Of a DNA stretch of 32,355 nt, positions 1 to 6,915 are shown piece by piece. The notes under the pieces were generated by a model. The model searched no databases. It was given only the letters and a program-made list of their open reading frames with translations, and was not told the origin of the DNA. The stretch is from contig NZ_FLQX01000008.1 of NCBI RefSeq assembly GCF_900089955.1, forward strand, positions 1 through 32,355, read 5' to 3'. A program made the translations under genes and the position numbers. This DNA is from Candidatus Accumulibacter aalborgensis (GTDB lineage Bacteria; Pseudomonadota; Gammaproteobacteria; Burkholderiales; Rhodocyclaceae). The stretch's first letter is position 1. Every line of letters begins with the position of its first letter.

Positions 1-32
1 CTTCCCGACCGTACGCGGGATATTTGGAGCCC

Positions 33-167
33 TTAGACCTTGGCCAGGGGAGGACGTAACAGCGCGGCGAAGGCGAGGATTTTCGCCAGAGCGTTGGGGC
101 TCGTTTCGCTCACGTAGACCGTCCGAACAGCCTCTCCGCGGCGGGGATCGTTTTCGGCACAGTGCTA
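33..167 (-). other. Orphan open frame without a recognisable start
   Basis: A minus-strand frame is open for 43 codons between a TAG (167-165) and a TAA (35-33). It has no ATG; the best in-frame candidate is a GTG at 113-111, giving 26 residues. The C-terminal peptide has an Ala/Leu-rich helix-like stretch (LAKILAFAALLRPPLAKV). It lies directly downstream of the lipoprotein gene that ends at 188. I recognise no family. It could be the worn 3' end of a lost gene or chance coding potential. Nothing else is visible in the first 187 bases. Confidence 0.2.
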
Positions 168-187
168 CCGGCAGCGCCCCAGGAGAC

Positions 188-541
188 TCACGGAATCATG
201 CCGCATTCAAACATCTTGTTCAAGACAGGAGCGGCAATCTTGTCGAGGAAGGCCGCTCGTGCCTGTGAATCGTTGCGCAGGAACTCCAGGGCCATCTTCG
301 CCTTCTCTGTTTGTGGCTCGGATTTCTGCGCCTTGAGTTGCTCGCAGCTTGAGGAGTGGAACTTCTGAACCACCTGGTCAGAGGCGTAGTCCAGAAGCAT
401 CCCGCCGGGAGCGACTGGAGCGGGGGCGGCAGCAGGGGCCGCGGCGACCTTTGCATCCATTGCTTTCGAATCGCTCTTCTGCTGCCCGCAGGCAACGACC
501 AGGACTGAAACCAACAGGACTGCACCGATTGATGTGTTCAC
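188..541 (-). CDS. Small lipoprotein, paralogue of the 4249-4533 protein
   Basis: Predicted 117-residue lipoprotein. It starts at a GTG (541-539) preceded by AAGGA at about 6-7 nt spacing. The N-terminus is a hydrophobic signal ending in a lipobox (VVAC, Cys18), then an Ala/Pro-rich linker to about residue 47, then a compact domain. The last 61 residues align without gaps to the protein at 4249-4533, with 30 identities by hand count, including a CEQL motif and the terminal KMFECGMIP. Two conserved Cys, one in each motif, could form a disulfide in the periplasm. No named family is recognised. It lies downstream of the sulfatase on the same strand, 112 nt away, so the two may be co-transcribed. 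Its exported nature is clear; its role is unknown. Confidence 0.8.
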   Translation of the reverse strand: MNTSIGAVLLVSVLVVACGQQKSDSKAMDAKVAAAPAAAPAPVAPGGMLLDYASDQVVQKFHSSSCEQLKAQKSEPQTEKAKMALEFLRNDSQARAAFLDKIAAPVLNKMFECGMIP

Positions 542-606
542 CTTGAGATCCTTCTACTGTTGAGTAGTTCAAGCGCCTTCGGAAGGTCGCCAATTCGTAT
601 TCGGCT

Positions 607-625
607 GCGCCGCACGACGCGGCGC
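607..625 (-). terminator. GC hairpin after the first sulfatase gene
   Basis: A perfect 7-bp stem (GCGCCGC / GCGGCGC) with a 5-nt loop lies 28 nt beyond the sulfatase stop. No T-tract follows on the minus strand, so it is a weak terminator or an mRNA-stabilising hairpin. Confidence 0.3.
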
Positions 626-653
626 GTCCTGTCCGACAGTCGGCATTACGTTT

Positions 654-3128
654 CTAGTCTTTCGCCTTGGCGACCGCTGCTGCCGCCTTCTTCTGGTCCG
701 CAGCGGCGAGCTGCTCCGGCCCGAGGATGATGGTCAGCTTGTCGATCTTACCGTTGAAGCGAAACGGTACCTTGTAGTCGAGGTCGTTGACGCCGGTGCG
801 CGTGTCCATGCCGATGTCGAAGGTCTCGTCGGGCGGGATCAGGAACGGGATCGTCTTCGGGATCGACAGCGTGCGCACTGCCTTGCCGTCGACCGTCAGC
901 ACGCCGGTGCCGGGCTTGGCGATGCCCGGGCCGTGGTAGGTGAAGTCGAACACGATCGAGTGCTTACCGGCGGCGAGCGGCGGTCCGTTGCCGGCCCAGC
1001 GCGCGATCAGCAACCCGAGCAGGTTGTAGGTGAACACCGGCTGGCCCTTGACGATGTACAGGCCATAGCCTGCCCAGCGCCCGCCTTCGGTGACGAGCAT
1101 GCCGTCGCCGCCGCCAGCCGGCACCTCGACCTCGGCCGTGATCGTGAACGACTTGTTCAGGATGTTGGGTGCATTGCCGCTCGGGATGCCTGCGGTCACG
1201 CCGCTGTAGGAGAAGACCGTCCGGCCCGCCACCGCGCTCGGCCGCGGTGCGATGGCCCGCGCGAAGGCCTGGTTGTCGAGCGGGAACACCTGGTACTTGG
1301 TGGCCTCCTGGTCGAAGATCGCCTGCATCTCCTTCAGCTTGTCGGGCATCTTCGCCGCCAGATCATCGGCCTGCGAATAGTCCTCGCTCAGATGGTAGAG
1401 CTCCCACTTGTACTGGTCGATCGGCAACTCGGCGGCGGCGAGTTCCCACGGCGGCAGCGGCGGATGCGTGTTGGCGTACCAGCCCTCGTGGTAGATGCCG
1501 CGGTTGCTCGCCATCTCGAAGTACTGCGTCTTGTGCGTCGTCGGCGCGTTGGCGTTGGCCTTGTCGAAGGTATAGACCATGCTCACGCCCTCGATGGGCT
1601 TTTGCTTGATGCCGTTGACCTCCTGCGGCGCCTTGATGCCGGTAGCTTCGACGATCGTCGGCACGATGTCGATGATGTGGTGGAACTGGTTGCGAACCCC
1701 GCCGACATCCGTGATCCGCGCCGGCCACGAGATCGCCATGCCCTGGCGCGTGCCGCCGAAGTGCGAGGCCACCTGCTTGGTGTACTTGAACGGCGTGTCA
1801 AAGGCCCACGACCAGCCCACCGCCATGTGCGGATAGGTCGTCGCCGAGCCCCAGTCGTCGTAGTACTTCAGCTGTTCCTCGACCGGCACGTCGAGCACGC
1901 CGTTGTAGGCGGTGAACTGGTTCGGCGTGCCCACCAGCGTTCCTTCGGGGCTGGTGCCGTTGTCGCCGTCGATGTAGATGATCAGCGTGTTGTCGAGCTT
2001 GCCCATGTCTTCCACTTCCTGGATGACGCGGCCGATCTCGTGGTCGGTGTAGGCGGTGTACGCGGCAAAGACCTCGGCCTGGCGCGCGAAGAGCTTCTTC
2101 TCGTCGGCGGTGAGCGCGTCCCATTGCTTGAGCTCGTCGGGCCACGGCGTGAGCTTGGCGTCCGCCGGGATCACGCCGAGGCGCTTCTGGTTGGCGAAGA
2201 TCTGCTCGCGCATGACGTTCCAGCCCATGTCGAACTTGCCCTTGAACTTGGCTATCCATTCCTTGGTCGGCTGGTGCGGCGAGTGGCTGCCGCCGGGCAC
2301 GTAGTAGACGAAGAAGGGCTGGTCCGGCGCCGCCGCGTTGAGCTGGCGCATGTGATCGATGGCTTCGTCGGCGAGGTCGGTCGTCAGGTTGTAGCCCGGC
2401 TTGGCCAGCCAGGGGAAGATCTGGGTGTGGTCGCGAAACAGGTAGGGCGTCCACTGGTCGGTCTCGCCGCCCATGAAGCCGTAGAAGTACTGGAAGCCCA
2501 TGCCCGACGGCCACTGGTCGAACGGGCCGGAAGCGCTGAGCTGGAAGCCGGGGGTGTTGTGGTTCTTGCCGAACCAGGACGTCGAGTAGCCGTTGTCGCG
2601 CAGGATGGTGCCGATGGTCGCGTTCTCGGGTCCGATGATCGAGTCGTAGCCGGGGTAGCCGGTCGACAGTTCGGAGATCACGCCGAAACCCACCGAATGG
2701 TGGTTGCGCCCGGTGATCAGCGCCGCGCGCGTCGGCGAGCACAGCGCCGTCGAGTTGAACTCGGTGTAGCGCAGCCCGGCCTTGGCGACGCGGTCGAGCG
2801 CCGGCGTCGGGATCACGCCGCCGAAGGTGCCCGCCACGCCATAGCCCTGGTCGTCGGTCATGATGAGCAGCACGTTGGGCGCGCCCTTGGGCGGCACCAC
2901 ACGCGGCGGCCACCAGGTCTTCGAATCCTTGTAGCTCTCCTTGATCACGCCGCCGAACTTGGGCGGCGGCGGCGGCAGCTGGTTGCCGGGAATCGTCGTC
3001 GTGGCGCTCGGCGAGCCCAGCACGCCCGTGACCTGCTGCGCCGCGACCGGCGCGACGGCCAGCGTGGCAGCGATCAAGAATGCCGCCACTTTCGCAGCGA
3101 CGCCAGTCGTTCCTGCTGCTCCTTGCAT
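654..3128 (-). CDS. Secreted Cys-type arylsulfatase
   Basis: Sulfatase of the alkaline-phosphatase superfamily that would hydrolyse sulfate esters in the periplasm or outside the cell. The ATG at 3128 is chosen because AGGAG lies 8 nt upstream and a signal peptide ending in VAAQQ follows at once; this gives 824 residues. The frame stays open upstream to 3272 but has no such signals. The signature CSPTRAALITGR is present, with the Cys (residue 130) to be converted to formylglycine. Other active-site elements are the metal-binding Asp pair (92-93), GKNH (Lys188/His190), GGSHSPH (His282/285) and GDNG (Asp389/Asn390). The last ~180 residues form a beta-rich C-terminal domain shared with the second sulfatase. 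It is larger than classic arylsulfatases (~500-550 aa). Its 5' end lies 15-25 nt from the divergent AraC regulator, which may control it. The substrate cannot be read from sequence. Confidence 0.93.
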   Translation of the reverse strand: MQGAAGTTGVAAKVAAFLIAATLAVAPVAAQQVTGVLGSPSATTTIPGNQLPPPPPKFGGVIKESYKDSKTWWPPRVVPPKGAPNVLLIMTDDQGYGVAGTFGGVIPTPALDRVAKAGLRYTEFNSTALCSPTRAALITGRNHHSVGFGVISELSTGYPGYDSIIGPENATIGTILRDNGYSTSWFGKNHNTPGFQLSASGPFDQWPSGMGFQYFYGFMGGETDQWTPYLFRDHTQIFPWLAKPGYNLTTDLADEAIDHMRQLNAAAPDQPFFVYYVPGGSHSPHQPTKEWIAKFKGKFDMGWNVMREQIFANQKRLGVIPADAKLTPWPDELKQWDALTADEKKLFARQAEVFAAYTAYTDHEIGRVIQEVEDMGKLDNTLIIYIDGDNGTSPEGTLVGTPNQFTAYNGVLDVPVEEQLKYYDDWGSATTYPHMAVGWSWAFDTPFKYTKQVASHFGGTRQGMAISWPARITDVGGVRNQFHHIIDIVPTIVEATGIKAPQEVNGIKQKPIEGVSMVYTFDKANANAPTTHKTQYFEMASNRGIYHEGWYANTHPPLPPWELAAAELPIDQYKWELYHLSEDYSQADDLAAKMPDKLKEMQAIFDQEATKYQVFPLDNQAFARAIAPRPSAVAGRTVFSYSGVTAGIPSGNAPNILNKSFTITAEVEVPAGGGDGMLVTEGGRWAGYGLYIVKGQPVFTYNLLGLLIARWAGNGPPLAAGKHSIVFDFTYHGPGIAKPGTGVLTVDGKAVRTLSIPKTIPFLIPPDETFDIGMDTRTGVNDLDYKVPFRFNGKIDKLTIILGPEQLAAADQKKAAAAVAKAKD

Positions 3129-3153
3129 TCTTGCGCTCCTGTTATGCCAACCG

Positions 3154-4083
3154 TTGAACCATACGCCGTGGGGCTGTTTCACTCGATCGGAGAGCGTCTT
3201 CGATAACCCGGAGCGAACGATCGCCTTTGCAACGCTGGGCAAGCTGTTCAAGGCTTGCGCACGGGAAACCACCTGCCCCCATTTCGGGCTGCTGGTCGGT
3301 CAGCGCAGTGATGCGTCGGCGCTCGGCGCAGCGGGGTTTCTGATGAGGAATGCACCGGATGTCATCACGGCCCTCAATGAGCTGGTTTCGAACTTCGATC
3401 TGCACAATCGTGGGGCGACCCCGTTCCTCGAAGTATCGGACGAGACCAGCCTGCTCGGCTACCAGATCTACCATCGTGGCGTCGAGGGTTCGGATCAAAT
3501 CAGCGACGGCGCCATGGCCATCGGTTGGAACATCATGCGCACCTTGTGCGGCCCCGAATGGTTGCCAGCTGAAATTCATTTTCGGCATGACCGCCCGGAA
3601 GATGTCGGCGCTTATCGCCGCTTCTTCCAGGCTCCCTTGCGTTTCAACGCTGCGCATTCCGCCCTGGCATTCCGCACCACTTGGCTGACCAGGAAGGTTT
3701 GCCTGGCGGATCCCTTGTTGCGCCGCCACTTCTTGCAGTACGTCTCGGAAATCCGGCGTCATTCCCGTCAAGACTTCAGGGACAAGGCCCATGGCGCACT
3801 GCTGCTCCTGATCAGTTCGAACCGCTGCTCTCTCGAAGAGCTGGCCAGGCACTTTTCGATGCATCCGCGAACGCTCAACCGCCGTCTCAAGGACTCGGGG
3901 ACCAGTTTTCGCGATCTGTACAATGCGGCGCGTCATGACACCGCTCGTCAGTTGTTGCGCGACACAGTGAGCAGTATCGACGCCATTGCCGGTCTTCTCG
4001 GCTATTCTGGCGCCAGCGCATTCAATCGGGCTTTCGCGCAGTGGGAAGGCGTACCTCCTGCGACCTGGCGAAAGAGTCCCTGA
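3154..4083 (+). CDS. AraC-family transcriptional regulator, 5' end probably frameshifted
   Basis: DNA-binding regulator. The N-terminal ~190 residues look like the arabinose-binding-like domain of the OruR/ArgR-type AraC proteins (CPHFGLLVGQ, GVEGSDQISDGAMAI). The C-terminal ~85 residues are a double helix-turn-helix (LEELARHFSMHPRTLNRRLK, then IAGLLGYSGASAFNRAFAQW). This frame has no ATG near the expected start; TTG at 3154 is the only nearby candidate and has no ribosome site. In the adjacent frame an ATG at 3144 opens MPTVEPYAVGLFHSIGE, which resembles a normal N-terminal helix for the family, before a stop at 3204. A small indel around 3189-3192 may therefore have broken the gene. It is divergent from the sulfatase with almost no spacer, so the two promoters must overlap coding sequence. 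Confidence 0.8.
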   Translation: MNHTPWGCFTRSESVFDNPERTIAFATLGKLFKACARETTCPHFGLLVGQRSDASALGAAGFLMRNAPDVITALNELVSNFDLHNRGATPFLEVSDETSLLGYQIYHRGVEGSDQISDGAMAIGWNIMRTLCGPEWLPAEIHFRHDRPEDVGAYRRFFQAPLRFNAAHSALAFRTTWLTRKVCLADPLLRRHFLQYVSEIRRHSRQDFRDKAHGALLLLISSNRCSLEELARHFSMHPRTLNRRLKDSGTSFRDLYNAARHDTARQLLRDTVSSIDAIAGLLGYSGASAFNRAFAQWEGVPPATWRKSP

Positions 4084-4248
4084 AGCGGGGTTCGGCACCC
4101 CGAAAAAGGTGGCAAGCTGGCGCTCGGAATCTACCTCGAAACGGTGGCGCTACGCACGAAAAGCCTATATTGTGGCGGCGCGCAAAGCTCATCAGCGCAT
4201 GCCTGTCCACCCAGAAAGTCCACCCGTTTTGTGAATAAGGAGTAAGTC

Positions 4249-4533
4249 ATGACCAAACGCTTTTGGCTTTTTGCCGCACTGCCGGCGCTACTGTTCGCTG
4301 GCCTCAGCTTTGCCCAGTTCCCGATCCTCGACATGGTTGCCGGCAAGGTGGTCCAGAAATACGAGCAGTCCACCTGCGAGCAATTGTGGGTCAAGAAGGG
4401 CCAGCCGAAGTCGCCGCAGGAACAGGAAGTCATCGCCAGGCTGCGCAACGATCCTGCGCTGCGCACCGAGTTCATCAACCGGGTCGCGGCGCCAATCGCC
4501 AACAAGATGTTTGAATGCGGAATGATCCCGTAA
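4249..4533 (+). CDS. Small exported protein, paralogue of the 188-541 lipoprotein
   Basis: A 94-residue protein with a clear signal peptide (cleavage after about residue 22, SFA-Q) and AAGGAG about 8 nt before the ATG. The mature part aligns gaplessly with the lipoprotein at 188-541 over the last 61 residues and ends in the same KMFECGMIP. Unlike that paralogue it has no lipobox Cys, so it should be a soluble periplasmic form. Conserved positions include VVQK, CEQL, RND and two Cys. The next gene (DUF2092) follows after about 47 nt on the same strand. Function unknown. The stretch 4084-4248 before it shows no gene and presumably holds its promoter, though no clear -35/-10 pair could be assigned. 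Confidence 0.85.
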   Translation: MTKRFWLFAALPALLFAGLSFAQFPILDMVAGKVVQKYEQSTCEQLWVKKGQPKSPQEQEVIARLRNDPALRTEFINRVAAPIANKMFECGMIP

Positions 4534-4580
4534 TCGGCGGCCGGGCGGCACTTTGCTTCAATTGAAGGAGGAGAGACTTG

Positions 4581-5480
4581 ATGATTCCAGGTAAATTCGT
4601 CGGCCGGGCAGCGCTGCTCGCATTGGGCATTGCCCTGGCCGCTGGCGCCAACGCGCAGCAGTCGCTGAGCGAGGCGCGGTCACAGCGTGCCAGGGTGCCG
4701 AGCAAGGCGGCGGCGGTCGCACCCAAACCGGAGCTCGAAGCCAAGGCCATCGACGTGCTGAAAGCAACGACTGATCGCCTGGCCAAGGCTCAGTCGATGT
4801 CGTTCACGGCGATAGTGACCTACGAGAGCCCGAGCCGCATCGGCCCGGCACTGGCCTACACGACGATCTCCGAGGTCGTCATGCAGCGACCCGACAAGCT
4901 GCGCGTGGTCACGCTCGGCGACGGCCCGGCGTCGGAGTTCTACTACGACGGCAAGACGATGACGGCGTTCGCCCCGGCGGAGAACCTGGTCGCCGTCAGC
5001 GCGGCGCCACCGACGATAGACGCTGCGCTGAAAGCGGCATTCGATCGTGCGGCTATCTACTTCCCGTTCACCGATTTGGTCGTGGCCGACCCCTACAAGG
5101 CGCTTGCCGAGGGCCTGACGGTGGCCTTCTACATCGGCCAGTCGAAGGTCATCGGCGGAACGACCACCGACATGGTGGCCCTGGTCAACGACAATGTGTT
5201 CCTGCAGGTCTGGATCGGCGCTGAAGACAAGCTGCCGCGCATGCTGCGTGCGGTGTTTCGCAATGATCCCTTACGGCTACGCCACCAGATGGAGCTTTCG
5301 AACTGGAAGCTCGATCCGGTCGTGGCGGCAGACACCTTCGCCTCGGCGAAGGCAGCGACGGCGTTACCGATGGCGTTTGCCCACCCCGGTGGATCAGCAG
5401 CGAGCGGCTTCAGGCCACCGACGAAGGCCAAGCCCGCTGGCAAGGCGGCCGCCAAGCCGCAGCCGACGAAAACCCCTTAA
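4581..5480 (+). CDS. DUF2092-family periplasmic protein
   Basis: Exported 299-residue protein of the DUF2092 family, whose members resemble the LolA/LolB lipoprotein-carrier fold; the match is by recognition of the pattern. The ATG at 4581 is preferred over the adjacent TTG at 4578 because GGAGGAG lies 7 nt upstream. A signal peptide ends near residue 25 (ANA-QQ). The domain spans about residues 55-265, starting AIDVLKATTDRLAKAQSMSF and including EFYYDGKTMTAF. The tail is Lys/Pro/Ala-rich and low in complexity. The His-repeat protein begins 9 nt after its stop, so the two form an operon. The family has no established biochemical function; binding of a lipid or hydrophobic ligand is only an inference from the fold. 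Confidence 0.85.
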   Translation: MIPGKFVGRAALLALGIALAAGANAQQSLSEARSQRARVPSKAAAVAPKPELEAKAIDVLKATTDRLAKAQSMSFTAIVTYESPSRIGPALAYTTISEVVMQRPDKLRVVTLGDGPASEFYYDGKTMTAFAPAENLVAVSAAPPTIDAALKAAFDRAAIYFPFTDLVVADPYKALAEGLTVAFYIGQSKVIGGTTTDMVALVNDNVFLQVWIGAEDKLPRMLRAVFRNDPLRLRHQMELSNWKLDPVVAADTFASAKAATALPMAFAHPGGSAASGFRPPTKAKPAGKAAAKPQPTKTP

Positions 5481-5489
5481 GGAGATCGA

Positions 5490-6167
5490 ATGATGAAATC
5501 GACGATTATCGGCATGGCAGTCGCGCTTGGCGTCGCGCTGCCTAGCGGCCCTGCTGCGGCCTGGGCAAGCGCCAATCGTTTTGGCGGTAGTACCGAACAC
5601 TCTCCGGGCGCCACCGAGCACACCAACGCCTTCGGCGGTAGTTCGGAGCACGCCTACGGCGAGGGAAGCGAACACACCAATATGTACGGCGGCAGCTCGG
5701 CGCACGCCTGGGGCGGCGGCACCACGCACACCAACGTGTACGGCGGCACCACCACTGGCGCGTACGGCGCAGGCGCGGTGCACACGACGCCTTATGGGGC
5801 GACGGCCTACCGTCCGCCCGTCTACGCGCCCTACCACCCGCCCGTCGCGGTGCCTTATTACTCATCGGGCTGCTACAACTGCGCAGGGGCTGCCGCGGCC
5901 GGCGCGGTGGTCGGTATAGCCGCCGGTGCCGCAATCGCTTCGGCAAACACCGCCGCTGCGACCAACAGCGCCTACTCTTCAGGCTACGCTGCCGGCAGCG
6001 TCAACACGGCGGCGGCCTACGCAGTCGGTGTCAACTACGCCGCGCTGCCCGCTGGGGCGACCCCCATTGCCAAGTACGGCACTACCTACTATCTCGTGGG
6101 GAATACCTGGTTCCTGCCGGCCTACGGCGCCAACGGCGTCTATTACCGCGTCGTGCCGACGCCCTAA
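5490..6167 (+). CDS. Secreted protein with His-containing tandem repeats
   Basis: A 225-residue exported protein; AGGAG (5480-5484) serves either of two adjacent ATGs (5490 or 5493). After a signal peptide (to about residue 26) come four 17-18-residue repeats at residues 31-101 with the pattern [FY]GGSxxHxxGxxxxHTN. A Pro/Tyr-rich segment (PPVYAPYHPPVAVPYY) and a Cys pair (CYNC) follow, then an Ala/Gly-rich possibly membrane-inserting stretch (about 132-150). The C-terminal domain contains YYLVGNTWFLPAYGANG and resembles the DUF6515-type secreted proteins. It lies directly downstream of the DUF2092 gene. The regularly spaced His could bind metal, but that is inference. Function unknown. Confidence 0.8.
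   Translation: MMKSTIIGMAVALGVALPSGPAAAWASANRFGGSTEHSPGATEHTNAFGGSSEHAYGEGSEHTNMYGGSSAHAWGGGTTHTNVYGGTTTGAYGAGAVHTTPYGATAYRPPVYAPYHPPVAVPYYSSGCYNCAGAAAAGAVVGIAAGAAIASANTAAATNSAYSSGYAAGSVNTAAAYAVGVNYAALPAGATPIAKYGTTYYLVGNTWFLPAYGANGVYYRVVPTP
5580..5792 (+). repeat. Four in-frame 51-54-bp tandem repeats
   Basis: Units at 5580-5630, 5631-5684, 5685-5738 and 5739-5792 encode repeats starting FGGS, FGGS, YGGS and YGGT, with a GGC GG[TC] start to each. The last unit has lost the inner His. Degeneracy increases toward the 3' end, as expected of an old internal expansion. Confidence 0.8.
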
Positions 6168-6181
6168 AGTTTCTGCTCTCT

Positions 6182-6214
6182 GCTGCCTGTGGCTGTTTGC
6201 TCGCCACAGGCAGC
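6182..6214 (+). terminator. Perfect 12-bp inverted repeat between operon genes
   Basis: GCTGCCTGTGGC and GCCACAGGCAGC pair perfectly around a 9-nt loop, 14 nt after the stop of the His-repeat gene and 40 nt before the OmpA-like start. No T-tract follows, so it is a strong RNA hairpin that may end or stabilise the upstream transcript rather than a textbook intrinsic terminator. Confidence 0.5.
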
Positions 6215-6254
6215 GGGAGTCCCTGCAAATGGCCTCACCCTCCAGGAGAATTTC

Positions 6255-6824
6255 ATGAATTCGAGAATCGTTCTTCCGCTGTTGCTCGTTGCCTCGCTGA
6301 GCGCCTGCGTGTCCCAGAGCACCTACAAACAGGAAGTCCAGCAAGTCGATACGCTGTCGGTCCAGAATCAGGCCTATGCGCAGCTCACCCAACAATTGCA
6401 GACCGAGATTCAGGCCGACCAGGTAAAAGTCAAACAACTCGAGGGGCGTTTGACCGTTACGTTGGTCGACGAAATCGCCTTCTCTTCGGGTAGCACAGAA
6501 ATGAACATCAAAGGACGTACCACGGTCGACAAGATCGTCGGCACCCTGCAGAACGCGACCGGCAAGCGCATCGTCATCGAAGGCTACACCGACAACACGC
6601 CCATAGGCGCGCATTTACGTCCCCGCTACCCGACCAACTGGGAACTGTCGACGGCGCGCGCCTGCGATCTGGTGAAGTACCTGCAGGCCGCCGGTATCGA
6701 CCCGCACCGACTTGAAGCGGCAGGCTTTGGCGAATATCAGCCGGTGGCTACGAACGACACGCCGGCCGGCCGCAGCCAGAACCGCCGCATCGACATCGTC
6801 CTGCTGGACATGGGCCTGAAATAG
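6255..6824 (+). CDS. OmpA-family peptidoglycan-binding lipoprotein
   Basis: Outer-membrane lipoprotein that should tether the membrane to peptidoglycan. The ATG at 6255 is chosen because AGGAG lies about 8 nt upstream and it opens a signal peptide with lipobox LSAC (Cys18); the frame runs further upstream (to 6189) without these. The 189-residue product has a short helical Gln-rich linker (about residues 25-65) and an OmpA C-terminal domain (about 75-185). The domain carries IEGYTDNTPIG and NWELSTARA, the latter the usual helix contributing the diaminopimelate-binding Asp/Arg region, then RRIDIVLL. It follows the His-repeat gene but is separated from it by a strong hairpin. It is convergent with the cardiolipin synthase gene. 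Confidence 0.9.
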   Translation: MNSRIVLPLLLVASLSACVSQSTYKQEVQQVDTLSVQNQAYAQLTQQLQTEIQADQVKVKQLEGRLTVTLVDEIAFSSGSTEMNIKGRTTVDKIVGTLQNATGKRIVIEGYTDNTPIGAHLRPRYPTNWELSTARACDLVKYLQAAGIDPHRLEAAGFGEYQPVATNDTPAGRSQNRRIDIVLLDMGLK

Positions 6825-6915
6825 TCTTTGGCAAAGCCACCAGCTTGCTGGGTCCGAACCCCACGCTTGCTGGCGGCGAATGATTTCGGGGTTTCGGCAC
6901 GCCCCGCAAGCGGCC

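Noticed and set aside
933-3206. Long plus-strand open frame (757 codons) opposite the first sulfatase
   Set aside because: Its product is rich in Arg, His and Val with no domain sense, and it mirrors the sulfatase codons. The only meaningful part is its last 20 codons, used above for the AraC start.
5580-5792. CRISPR-like array
   Set aside because: The repeats are in-frame coding units with no spacers; no cas genes are present.
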